DNA of 64,000 bases from Pseudonocardia acidicola. Lineage in GTDB: Bacteria > Actinomycetota > Actinomycetes > Mycobacteriales > Pseudonocardiaceae. How positions within the stretch are numbered: position 1 is the stretch's first letter; each line of letters starts with the position of its first letter. The notes under the pieces were generated by a model. It saw only the letters and a list, made by a program, of their open reading frames with translations, was not told where the DNA came from and did no database searches. The DNA is taken from contig NZ_JAAXLA010000017.1 in NCBI RefSeq assembly GCF_012911935.1, positions 1-64,000 on the forward strand. The letters run 5' to 3'. Below, in pieces: positions 38,375 through 46,088 of the stretch. The position numbers and the translations under genes were made by a program.

Positions 38375-39726
38375 ATGACATGATGACGGCCGAGGTGGAG
38401 TCCGAGCTGGTCGGCATGGCGGGCCACCTGGCCGCGGGAACCTGCCGGCTCCTGCAGCTGATGGCCGAGTTCGATCGCCGTGACGGGTGGGCCGGCCACG
38501 GCGTGCGGTCGTGCGCACACTGGCTGAACTGGCGGGTCGGCATGAGCCTGCGCACGGCGCGCGACCATCTGCGTGTTGCGCACGCCCTCCGGGACCTCCC
38601 GGCGACGACGGCGGCGTTCGCCGCGGGCCGGGTCTCCTACTCCAAGGTCCGTGCACTGACGCGGGTCGCGACGGCGGACAGCGAGGAGTCGCTGCTCGCG
38701 ATCGCGCTGAACGGAACGACCTCACAGCTCGAGACGCTGGTGCGGGCCGCACGGGCGGGTGCCGACGCGCGGCCGGTCGCGGCCCGTCGCTACCTGCGGT
38801 GGACGTGGGCGAGCGACGGGTCGCTGGTGCTGCGCGCCCGGATCCCACCCGAGCAGGGCGCCGTCGTCATCGCGGAGATCGAGGCGGCGACGGCGGGCGG
38901 CGGCGGTTCAGCTGAACCGCCCGATGCTCCGCAGCCGGCACCCGAACCGTCGGCCGAGCACCATCACGCCTGGCAGGAGGCGCAGCAGGAGCAGGCGGCC
39001 CGCGGGGCCGAACACGCTCCGGGACCGGCGCTGGATCCGGTGTCGGCCCGCCGCGTCGACGCCCTGCTCGCGCTGGTCGCCGGATCGGCCACCCCGAAGG
39101 CCGAACGCCTGGTCGTGCACCTGCGGGTGGATGACGACGCCACCTCCGCGGCCGGGCGCCCGCTCGCCGAGATCGATGCCGGGTCGATCGGCGGCGTCCC
39201 GATACCGGTGTCCACCGCCGCCCGCATCACCTGCACGGCCGACGTCCAGGCGTTGCTGGTGGACCGCCGCGGCAACCCGCTCTACCTGGGCCGGAGCCGC
39301 CGGCTGGTGTCGCGGGCCCAGCTGCGCGCGCTGCGTGCCCGGGACCGCTATCGGTGTGCCTTCCCGGGCTGCACCCACCGCCGCCACCTCGAGGCGCATC
39401 ACGTCCGTCCCTGGCTGCGGGGCGGGCCGACCGACATCGACAACCTGCTGCTGCTCTGCGGGTTCCACCACATGCTGGTGCACGACCACGGTTACCGCAT
39501 CACGGCCGCCGAGGGTGGGTTCCGCTTCGCCCGGCCCGACGGCGTGCCGGTGCCCGACGCCGGCGCACCGCCGCACGGCGCCGTCGCGGACCTGGTCGCC
39601 CGGCACGCCCGCCGCGGCATCGACGCCCGCACGATCACCCCGGACTGGGGTGGCGAGCGCCTGGATCCCAACCCGATCCTGGCCTGGCTGATACCCGAGT
39701 TGCGGGAGCGCGCGGCCGCGGCCTGA
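38368..39726 (+). CDS. DUF222 / HNH endonuclease domain protein (13E12-like)
   Basis: 452-aa protein from ATG (an in-frame GTG at 38296 would add 24 residues). The N-terminal DUF222 helical region contains CAHWLNWRVGMSLRTARDHL. A low-complexity Ala/Pro/Gln linker (about 180-225) follows, and then a C-terminal HNH domain with RCAFPGCTHRRHLEAHHVRP and LLCGFHHMLVHDHGY (zinc Cys pairs and HNH histidines present). Homologues are the repeated 13E12 genes of mycobacteria, several of which are LexA-controlled. An SOS box overlaps the start. The linker contains a copy of the palindrome also found at 34050. Confidence 0.85.
   Translation: MFDDMMTAEVESELVGMAGHLAAGTCRLLQLMAEFDRRDGWAGHGVRSCAHWLNWRVGMSLRTARDHLRVAHALRDLPATTAAFAAGRVSYSKVRALTRVATADSEESLLAIALNGTTSQLETLVRAARAGADARPVAARRYLRWTWASDGSLVLRARIPPEQGAVVIAEIEAATAGGGGSAEPPDAPQPAPEPSAEHHHAWQEAQQEQAARGAEHAPGPALDPVSARRVDALLALVAGSATPKAERLVVHLRVDDDATSAAGRPLAEIDAGSIGGVPIPVSTAARITCTADVQALLVDRRGNPLYLGRSRRLVSRAQLRALRARDRYRCAFPGCTHRRHLEAHHVRPWLRGGPTDIDNLLLLCGFHHMLVHDHGYRITAAEGGFRFARPDGVPVPDAGAPPHGAVADLVARHARRGIDARTITPDWGGERLDPNPILAWLIPELRERAAAA
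38903..38920. repeat. 18-bp palindrome gcggttcagctgaaccgc, copy 2
   Basis: Identical to 34050-34067, here inside the linker-coding part of the DUF222/HNH gene and read in frame as GGSAEPP. The flanking ccg is also shared. Confidence 0.7.
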
Positions 39727-39741
39727 GGCGTCACGCCGCGG
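39716..39741. terminator. Hairpin between convergent genes
   Basis: ccgcggc / gccgcgg stem of 7 bp around a 12-base loop covering the stop codons of the DUF222 and enoyl-CoA hydratase-type genes. Weak. Confidence 0.35.
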
Positions 39742-40801
39742 TGGGGACCAGCCCGAGCGGGGGGTCCTCCGGGCGGACGCCGGCCCGGAACCGCGCGACG
39801 ACCTCGTCGGTCACCTCCGCAGCGGTGGCCGGGTTCCACCGCGGTGTGCCGTCCCGGTCGATCAGCATGGCGCGCACCCCCTCGGTGAAGTCCGGCCAGC
39901 GCACGCAGCAGCGGGTCAGCTCGTACTCGGTCTCGAGCGCGTGCTCCAGGCTCGGGACGGTGCGCGCCGCGCGGATCGCGCGCAGCGCCATGGTCCCTGC
40001 GAGCGGGGCGCCGCGGCCGATGGCCTCGGCGGCCTTGCGGGCCTCGGGACGCCCGGTCCGGTGCAGCGCGTCGAGGATCGCCGGGACGTCCTCGGCGGCA
40101 TAGCACGCGTCGATCCACTCGCGGTCGATGGCGAGCGCGGGAACGCCCGGGTCGACGGCGAACTCCCCGGCGATCTCGGCGGCGTCGAGGCCCGGCGCCG
40201 GCTCGGCCAGCGCGGCGACGAACTCACCGAGCCGTTCGGGTGCGACCGCGACGTCGGCCAGCCCGCAGTAGACGGCCTCGGCGGCCGACAGCCGGGCCCC
40301 GCAGAGCGCGGCGTGCAGGCCGATCTCGCCCGGCGCGTGCGCGAGCAGCCAGCTGCCGCCGACGTCGGGGACGTAGCCGATGGTCACCTCGGGCATGGCG
40401 ATCACGGTCCGCCGGGTCACCACCCGGACGCTGCCGTGCGCCGACACCCCGACGCCGCCACCCATCACCACGCCGTCCATCAGCGCGATGTACGGCTTGG
40501 GGTAGCGCGCGATCCGGGCGTTGAGTCGGTACTCCTCGGACAGCAACACAGGAGCCCCGTGCCCGCCGGTGGCCGCGTCGTCGGACAGGAAGCGCACGTC
40601 GCCGCCGGCGCACAGCCCGCGATCACCCGCACCGTCGATCAGCACCGCCTGCACCGCGTCGTCGTGTTCCCACGCGTCGAGGGCCGCGGAGATGGTGCGG
40701 ATCATCGGCAGGCTCAGCGCGTTGAGCACCTGTGGACGGTTGAGCGTGAGCCGGCCGAGCACGCCCTCGCGCCGGACGATGACCTCGTGGTGGGCGCTCA
40801 T
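39731..40801 (-). CDS. Enoyl-CoA hydratase/isomerase family, 3-hydroxyisobutyryl-CoA hydrolase type
   Basis: 356-aa crotonase-fold protein. LNRPQVLNALSLPMIRTI, GAGDRGLCAGGDVRFLSDD (about 62), MDGVVMGGGVGVSAHGSVRV (about 106-125) and MPEVTIGYVPDVGGSWLL (about 134) are characteristic of the HIBYL-CoA hydrolase group (ECH_2 C-terminal domain) in valine breakdown. The ATG overlaps the stop of the upstream metal-receptor gene by 4 bases. Confidence 0.88.
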   Translation of the reverse strand: MSAHHEVIVRREGVLGRLTLNRPQVLNALSLPMIRTISAALDAWEHDDAVQAVLIDGAGDRGLCAGGDVRFLSDDAATGGHGAPVLLSEEYRLNARIARYPKPYIALMDGVVMGGGVGVSAHGSVRVVTRRTVIAMPEVTIGYVPDVGGSWLLAHAPGEIGLHAALCGARLSAAEAVYCGLADVAVAPERLGEFVAALAEPAPGLDAAEIAGEFAVDPGVPALAIDREWIDACYAAEDVPAILDALHRTGRPEARKAAEAIGRGAPLAGTMALRAIRAARTVPSLEHALETEYELTRCCVRWPDFTEGVRAMLIDRDGTPRWNPATAAEVTDEVVARFRAGVRPEDPPLGLVPTAA

Positions 40802-41583
40802 CGGGCCGCCGCCAGCACTCCGGGCAGCTCGTGGGCGGCCTCGGCCAGACTCGGCCCGTACCAGGTCAGCAGCCGGCCGCTGACCAGTGCGGGCGGCACC
40901 CCGGGGAACGCCTCGGGGCCGTCGTCGGCGGTGAACAGGTAGGGCTCGTCGGGCAGCACGACGAGGTCGTGGTCGGGTAGCGCGTCCGGGTTGAAGCGCG
41001 GGTAGCGCTCCGGGTCGTCGGCCAGCACGTTGTCCACCCCGAGCCGGGCCAGCACCGCGCCGGCGAACGTGTCCCGGCCCAGCGCCATCCACGGCTTGCG
41101 CCAGATCGGGGTCACCGCGCGGCGGCGTTGCGCGGGCTCGGGCAGCGCGGCCCAGGCGTCGCGGGCCTTCCGCAACCAGTCGGGTTCGTCGAGCCCACAG
41201 GCCGCGAGCATCCGGGCGAGCGAGTCGAACGCGCCGTGCTCGCCGTCGAGGGTGCGCACGTCGGTGACGTAGACCGGGGCCCCGGCGGCGCGCAGCGCGT
41301 CGAGGTCGGGCAGCCGGTTCTCCTCCTGGTTGGCCAGCACCAGGTCGGGCGTCAGGGCGATGATCGCGTCGACGTCGGGGTTCTTGGTGCCCTTGATCCG
41401 TGGCACGTCGAGGTCGGCAGGGTGGGTGCACCAGTCGGTGGCGCCGACGAGCAGTCCGGGCGCGGACGCCGCGACGGCCTCGGTGAGGGACGGGACGATC
41501 GACACCACCCGGCGTACCTCGGCCGGCACGGTGACCTCGCGCCCCTCGTCGTCGACCACCGTACGCACGCTTCGCTCGCTCAC
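40798..41583 (-). CDS. Helical-backbone metal receptor (BtuF/FhuD-like) protein, no signal peptide
   Basis: 261-aa protein with the class-III periplasmic-binding fold: RRVVSIVPSLTEAVAASAPG, GATDWCTHPADL, PDVDAIIALTPDLVLANQEEN and a long backbone helix. Homologues bind cobalamin or iron chelates. No signal sequence is seen from the GTG at 41583 (SERSVRTVVDDEG), so it may stay in the cytoplasm. No ABC permease or ATPase is nearby. Coupled by ATGA to the CoA-hydrolase gene. Confidence 0.8.
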   Translation of the reverse strand: MSERSVRTVVDDEGREVTVPAEVRRVVSIVPSLTEAVAASAPGLLVGATDWCTHPADLDVPRIKGTKNPDVDAIIALTPDLVLANQEENRLPDLDALRAAGAPVYVTDVRTLDGEHGAFDSLARMLAACGLDEPDWLRKARDAWAALPEPAQRRRAVTPIWRKPWMALGRDTFAGAVLARLGVDNVLADDPERYPRFNPDALPDHDLVVLPDEPYLFTADDGPEAFPGVPPALVSGRLLTWYGPSLAEAAHELPGVLAAAR

Positions 41584-41651
41584 GGCCTCAGACCGTAGCC
41601 GCCGAACCGCGGCGGTGCGCGGTGTCTGGAGCGTTCTCGGACGGCCCGGGC

Positions 41652-42074
41652 TCAGCCGACGAGCGCCAGGCTGATCAACGGGACGAACGTGATCAGCAGC
41701 AGCGTCCCGAGCAGCACCGCGGCGCTGGGCAGGGCCGCCTTCGCCACCCGCAGCACGCTCATCCGCGAGATCCCGCTGGCCACGAACAGGTTGACCCCCA
41801 GCTCCATGCCGATCGGGACCAGGATCGGCGATCGGCCGCCGGATTTCTGCTCGACCAGTTCCTCGAACCGGATGGTGAAGCTGCCGCTGCCGCCGGCCTG
41901 CCCGGCGCCGCGCACGGCGCACCCGGACAGGGTCGCCGCGAGAGCGAGCGACAGTGCGAGCACGGCGCTCAGCAGCGTGCGGCGCCCCGTGGCGGTGCGA
42001 TTCCGCTGCTCCGTCTGGTTTGACCACCCTATGGAAGATCGACTGATGGTGTCAGCGGTGTGACCCTGCGTCAC
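41652..42074 (-). pseudogene. Collapsed TRAP-transporter remnant (DctP start joined to DctM end)
   Basis: 140-aa frame in two parts. Residues about 30-75 look like a DctP solute-binding lipoprotein: signal LLSAVLALSLALAATLSGC, then GSFTIRFEELVEQKSGGR. Residues about 77-140 look like the end of a DctM permease: GVNLFVASGISRMSV, then AALPSAAVLLGTLLLITFVP. All between (most of DctP, DctQ and DctM) is absent. The parsimonious reading is internal deletion of a dctPQM operon that stayed in frame. It may still yield a small lipoprotein-anchored hairpin. It overlaps the LysR stop by 23 bases. Confidence 0.6.
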
Positions 42075-43011
42075 CTGCGTGAAGGTCGAGCAGTCGGGGA
42101 CCGGAGCGCAGCACGAACTCGCGCAGCGCTCGCACGGGCGGCGGGGCGGCGCGGTCGCGCACCCAGGCCAGCCCGATGGTCCGGGTTGTGCGCGGCGTGG
42201 TGACCGGCAGTTCGACGACGCCCGTGACCGGTGACCGGGTGGACGGCGGGAGCAGGGCGACGCCGAGCCCGGCGCCGACCAGCCCGCGCAACGTCTCGAC
42301 GTCCTCGCCCTCGAAGGCGAACCGGGGCTCGAACCCGGCCTCGCGGCACCACGCCTCGACGATGCTGCGCAGTCCGAAGCCGGGCAGGAAGCCGACGAAC
42401 TGGGCGCCGGCCGCGTCGGCCAGCCGCAGCCCGGATCGTCGCTCGGCCAGCGGGTGCTCGGCGGGCACGGCCAGGCGCAGTTCCTGCTCGTGCATGGTCG
42501 CGACGGCGAGCCCGGGTTCGTCCGGCAGCGGCGAGGTCAGGCAGAGGTCGACCTCGCCGCCCCGCAGCCGGTCCAGCAGCACGGCGTGCCCTCCCTGGGC
42601 GAGGTCGATCCGGATGCCGGGGTGCTCGGCGCGGAACTCCCGGAGCAGTCGCGGCACCGCCTCGCTGCCCAGTGTGTGCAGGAACCCCAGTGCCACCCGG
42701 CCGTGCTCGGCGTCGATGTCGCCGACCAGTTCCCGGGCGCCCGCCTCGAGCTCGGCGAGCGCCCGTTCGGCGTGCCGCAGGAACGCCCGTCCGGCCGGGG
42801 TCAGGTGCAGGGTGCGCCCGCTGCGGACGAACAGCGCGATGCCCAGCTCGGCCTCCAGCCGGGCGATGCCGCGGCTCAGCGTCGGCTGCGGGACCCCGAT
42901 GTCGTCGGCCGCCCGGGTGACGTGTTCGGTGCGCGCGACGGCGACGAACTGGCGCAGCCGCGGTGCCGTCCCGGCCAGTACGTGGGCGACAGCGCTTTCC
43001 GCTTCATGCAC
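42052..43011 (-). CDS. LysR family transcriptional regulator
   Basis: 319-aa regulator from GTG. Helix-turn-helix: FVAVARTEHVTRAADDIGVPQPTLSRGI type (residues about 20-48), then LEAELGIALFVRSGRTLHLT. The C-terminal type-2 periplasmic-binding effector domain contains LPGFGLRSIVEAW. An upstream ATG (43041) is possible but would leave only 37 bases to the divergent MFS gene. Likely controls that transporter through the inverted repeats at 43014-43050. Confidence 0.88.
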   Translation of the reverse strand: MHEAESAVAHVLAGTAPRLRQFVAVARTEHVTRAADDIGVPQPTLSRGIARLEAELGIALFVRSGRTLHLTPAGRAFLRHAERALAELEAGARELVGDIDAEHGRVALGFLHTLGSEAVPRLLREFRAEHPGIRIDLAQGGHAVLLDRLRGGEVDLCLTSPLPDEPGLAVATMHEQELRLAVPAEHPLAERRSGLRLADAAGAQFVGFLPGFGLRSIVEAWCREAGFEPRFAFEGEDVETLRGLVGAGLGVALLPPSTRSPVTGVVELPVTTPRTTRTIGLAWVRDRAAPPPVRALREFVLRSGPRLLDLHAGDAGSHR

Positions 43012-43013
43012 AT

Positions 43014-43050
43014 CTGCATTATGGCAGACGGAAAGATGCATTGGACGCAT
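43014..43050. promoter_or_regulatory. LysR-type binding region between divergent genes
   Basis: Two inverted repeats: ctgc-attatg-gcag at 43014-43027 and atgc-attggac-gcat at 43036-43050. The second has the T-N11-A form of LysR sites. They sit in the 67-bp gap between the LysR and MFS genes. Confidence 0.5.
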
Positions 43051-43078
43051 GAATGTCCGGGTCGTAGCTTCGATAGCT

Positions 43079-44302
43079 ATGACAACGACCGCCTCCATCC
43101 CGACCGGTACGGGCGGGCACGAGCGCGGCTCGGCCGGCTATCGCCGCCTCGGCGCGGCCCTGTGGTGCGCCGGGCTGGCCACGTTCGTGCTGGTCTACTG
43201 CGTGCAGGGACTGCTGCCCACGCTCGCTGCCGAGTTCGGGGTCTCCTCGTCGACCTCGAGCCTGGTGCTCTCGGCGACCACCGGGACGCTGGCGCTGGCG
43301 GTCGTCCCGCTGTCCGCGGTCGCGGAGTCGTGGGGCCGGGCGCGGGTGATGACCATCGCACTGGCCGCGTCCGCGCTGCTCGGCGTGCTGGCCCCGTTGG
43401 CCCCGTCGTTCGGCGCGCTCGTCGGGATCCGGGCGCTGCAGGGGATCGCGCTGGCCGCGCTGCCCGCGCTGGCGATGGCCCACCTGACCAGCGAGGTCGC
43501 GCCACGCGCGCTGGGCGGGGCGGTCGGCCTGCTCATCGCGGGCAACACCCTGGGCGGGCTGTCCGGGCGGCTGGTGGCCGGGTTCGTCGCCGAGTTCGCC
43601 GGCTGGCGCGCCGCGCTCGCCGTGATCGGCGGCCTGTCGCTGGCCTGCACCGTCGCATTCCGGCTGCTGCTGCCCCCGGCGACGGCGCCGGCACCGCCGC
43701 GGGTGCGGCTGCGTGAGCTGTGGTCCCCGGTGCGCGGTCACCTCGTCGATCCCGGGCTGCGCTGCCTGTTCGGGATCGGATTCCTGCTCATGGCCGCGTT
43801 CGTAACGGTCTACAACTACCTGGGCTTCCGGTTGCTGGCCTCCCCGTTCGGGCTCCCCTCCGGGCTGGTCGGGCTGATCTTCCTGGGATATCTGGCCGGG
43901 ACCTGGGGCTCGACGACGGCCGGACGGCTCGGCGACCGGTACGGCCGGCGCCGGGTGCTGTGGGCGGCCGTGCTGCTCGCGCTGGCCGCGGCGCTGCTGA
44001 CGCTGCCCACGTGGCTGCCGCTGGTGCTGGCCGGGCTGGTGCTGTTCACGGTGGGCTTCTTCGCCGCGCACTCGGTGGCCAGCAGCTGGGTCGGCCGCCG
44101 CGCCGCGACCGCGCCCGGGCAGGCCTCGGCGTTGTACCTGCTGGCCTACTACGCGGGCAGCAGCATCGGCGGATCGCTCGGCGGTGTCGCCTACGACCAC
44201 GCGGGCTGGGGCGGTGTCGTCGGGTACGAGGTCGCGCTGCTCGCCCTCGCGGTGGGGCTCGCGCTGGTGCTGCGCCGCGTCCCGCCGCCGGTCCCCGACT
44301 GA
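43079..44302 (+). CDS. MFS transporter (YnfM/arabinose-efflux-like)
   Basis: 407-aa, 12 hydrophobic helices. The conserved loop 2-3 reads SAVAESWGRARVM, with a second copy AGRLGDRYGRRRVLW in the C-half, and a proline/glycine-rich helix 5 follows LIAGNTLGGLSGRLVAG. Similar to the YnfM/AraJ group of drug or metabolite exporters. ATG start without a clear ribosome site. Divergent from its probable LysR regulator. Confidence 0.9.
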   Translation: MTTTASIPTGTGGHERGSAGYRRLGAALWCAGLATFVLVYCVQGLLPTLAAEFGVSSSTSSLVLSATTGTLALAVVPLSAVAESWGRARVMTIALAASALLGVLAPLAPSFGALVGIRALQGIALAALPALAMAHLTSEVAPRALGGAVGLLIAGNTLGGLSGRLVAGFVAEFAGWRAALAVIGGLSLACTVAFRLLLPPATAPAPPRVRLRELWSPVRGHLVDPGLRCLFGIGFLLMAAFVTVYNYLGFRLLASPFGLPSGLVGLIFLGYLAGTWGSTTAGRLGDRYGRRRVLWAAVLLALAAALLTLPTWLPLVLAGLVLFTVGFFAAHSVASSWVGRRAATAPGQASALYLLAYYAGSSIGGSLGGVAYDHAGWGGVVGYEVALLALAVGLALVLRRVPPPVPD

Positions 44303-44342
44303 GCAGCGTCCCCGACACGTCGTCGATCCGGTCCGGCCCGGG

Positions 44343-44633
44343 TCAGGCCGCGCGGCGCTCCATCGCGACGTCCTCGGCCGGGACGTCGCCGATGCCGTCG
44401 TCGGTCAGGGCATCCGCCGCGGTGGGAGCGGCATCGGTGGTGCGGCGCCCGGTGAGCAGACGGCCTGCCGCGGATCCGAGCGTGCCGAGGACCGCGAGCG
44501 CGGCGCCGGCCAGGGCCACGGCACCCGGTCCGGCATCGGGGAAGGCGGCGAGCAGCAGGAACGAGATCAGCGGCCACCACAGCAGAGCACGTGCCGGACC
44601 GCGCAACGACCATTCGTGGTGATCGGGCGCCAT
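44343..44633 (-). CDS. Small two-helix membrane protein, function unknown
   Basis: 96-aa protein with two hydrophobic segments (ALLWWPLISFLLLAAF about 16-31 and AVALAGAALAVLGTLGSAAG about 37-56) and an acidic tail (IGDVPAEDVAMERR). No domain recognised. It lies between MFS and maleylpyruvate-isomerase-type genes and may be in its own unit. Confidence 0.5.
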   Translation of the reverse strand: MAPDHHEWSLRGPARALLWWPLISFLLLAAFPDAGPGAVALAGAALAVLGTLGSAAGRLLTGRRTTDAAPTAADALTDDGIGDVPAEDVAMERRAA

Positions 44634-44714
44634 GATGGGCACATACCCCGTTCGGGGCGGCACCATGCACGGCGTGCTCCACGGGCCCAGCCCGAGGCGA
44701 TAGCGTCTGCGACC

Positions 44715-45488
44715 ATGACCGATCCCGGCCCCGACATCCACCGCACGGCACTCGTCGAGCAGGTCGGCCAGCTCGCCGAGCTCGCCCGGACCGCCGATCC
44801 GCAGGCCCCGGTGCCGACATGTCCGGAGTGGACGATGCGCCAGCTGATCGCGCACGTGGGTCGCGGTGATCGGTGGGCGGCGACGATCGTGCGTACCCGC
44901 TCGGACGAGGTCATCGATCCGCGCACGGTCGACGACGGGAAGCCGCCCGCCGAGCCGGACGCCGCCGCCGACTGGCTGCGCGGCGGGGCGCAGGCGCTGC
45001 TGGACGCCGTCGACGAGACCGGGGCCGACACCCCCGTCTGGACCTTCACCGGGCCGAAGCCGGCCGGCTGGTGGATCCGCCGTCGGGCGCACGAGGCCGC
45101 CGCGCACCGTGCCGACGCCGCGATCGCGCTGGGCGCGCCGTTCGACCTCGACCCGGCGCTCGCCGCGGACGGGGTGTCGGAGTGGCTCGGCCTGCTCACG
45201 GCACTGCGCCGGCGGCAGGCCGACGGCCCGCTGCTGCCCGACGGCGCCACCCTGCACCTGCACGCCACCGACGAGGGCCTCGGCTCCGCGGGGGAGTGGA
45301 TGATCCGCCCGGACGGCGAGGGCATCGCCTGGGAGCACGGGCACGGGAAGGGCACCGTCGCCGTGCGCGGCGCGGCGGTGGACCTGTTCCTCGCGCTGCT
45401 GCGGCGGTTGCCCGCCGACGACACGCGGCTGCAGGTGCTCGGTGAGCCCGCGGTGTTCGCCACCTGGCTGGCTCGCACCCCGTTCTGA
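44715..45488 (+). CDS. Maleylpyruvate isomerase family, mycothiol-dependent-type protein
   Basis: 257-aa DinB-like four-helix protein. VPTCPEWTMRQLIAHVGRGD (about 37-56) holds the first metal-site His, and RRRAHEAAAHRADAAIALG (about 119-137) holds the H-x3-E/D-x3-H type ligands. A C-terminal mycothiol-binding-like domain follows. Such proteins use mycothiol as thiol cofactor in actinobacteria. Substrate unknown; no gentisate-pathway genes adjacent. Confidence 0.87.
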   Translation: MTDPGPDIHRTALVEQVGQLAELARTADPQAPVPTCPEWTMRQLIAHVGRGDRWAATIVRTRSDEVIDPRTVDDGKPPAEPDAAADWLRGGAQALLDAVDETGADTPVWTFTGPKPAGWWIRRRAHEAAAHRADAAIALGAPFDLDPALAADGVSEWLGLLTALRRRQADGPLLPDGATLHLHATDEGLGSAGEWMIRPDGEGIAWEHGHGKGTVAVRGAAVDLFLALLRRLPADDTRLQVLGEPAVFATWLARTPF

Positions 45489-45500
45489 GCGGGCGGCGGG

Positions 45501-46088
45501 TCAGCCGCGGAACTCGTCGCGCAGCAGGTCCATCAGCAGGCCGTCGTGCCAGGTGCCGTCACTGCCGCGTTCGTACTGGCGCATCACGCCGACGGGCCGG
45601 AACCCGACGCGCTCGTAGCTGCGGATCGCGCGGGCGTTGCTCGCCGCCGGGTCGATGACGATCCGGTGGTGGCCGCGGCGACCGAACAGATAGCGGACCA
45701 GCGTGCGCATCGCGTCGGCGCCGAGGCCCTGGCCGTGCGCATCGGGGTGCAGGGCGATGTCGATGCCGGCGTGCCGGTAGTCCGGGTCGTTCTCCTCGTG
45801 GAAGATGATCAGTCCGATGACCTCGCCGGCCAGCTCGATCGCGTAGCTGTTCGGGCCGAGCAGCTCGCGGCGGACGCGCTCCAGGTCGTAGCCGCCCCAC
45901 CACTTCGCGACCTCGGGATGCTGCAGGATCGCCATGAAGGCGTCGACGTGCTGCGCGCCGGTCGGGCGCAGCACGACGGTCTGCCCGGCCAGGGCGTCGG
46001 TGCCGGTGGTGTCCGGGGCGGCGGTGCTGCGCAGCGTCGCGGCGTTGCCGCTGTGGGTGTGGCCGCTGCTCGGGGTCGTCGGCGTCAT
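45501..46088 (-). CDS. GNAT family N-acetyltransferase
   Basis: 195-aa acyl-CoA-dependent acetyltransferase. After a disordered 32-residue leader come LAGQTVVLRPTGAQHVDAF, EVIGLIIFHEENDPDYRHAG and the acetyl-CoA loop PDAHGQGLGADAMRTLVRYL (about 113-132). It ends SYERVGFRPVGVMRQYERG. Resembles aminoglycoside 6'-acetyltransferase and ribosomal-protein acetyltransferases; resistance is not implied. The ATG overlaps the PhoD-like stop by 4 bases. Confidence 0.88.
   Translation of the reverse strand: MTPTTPSSGHTHSGNAATLRSTAAPDTTGTDALAGQTVVLRPTGAQHVDAFMAILQHPEVAKWWGGYDLERVRRELLGPNSYAIELAGEVIGLIIFHEENDPDYRHAGIDIALHPDAHGQGLGADAMRTLVRYLFGRRGHHRIVIDPAASNARAIRSYERVGFRPVGVMRQYERGSDGTWHDGLLMDLLRDEFRG

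Noticed and set aside
45501-46088. Aminoglycoside resistance gene
   Set aside because: The acetyltransferase fold is clear but no substrate-specific motif can be read; resistance would be overclaiming.
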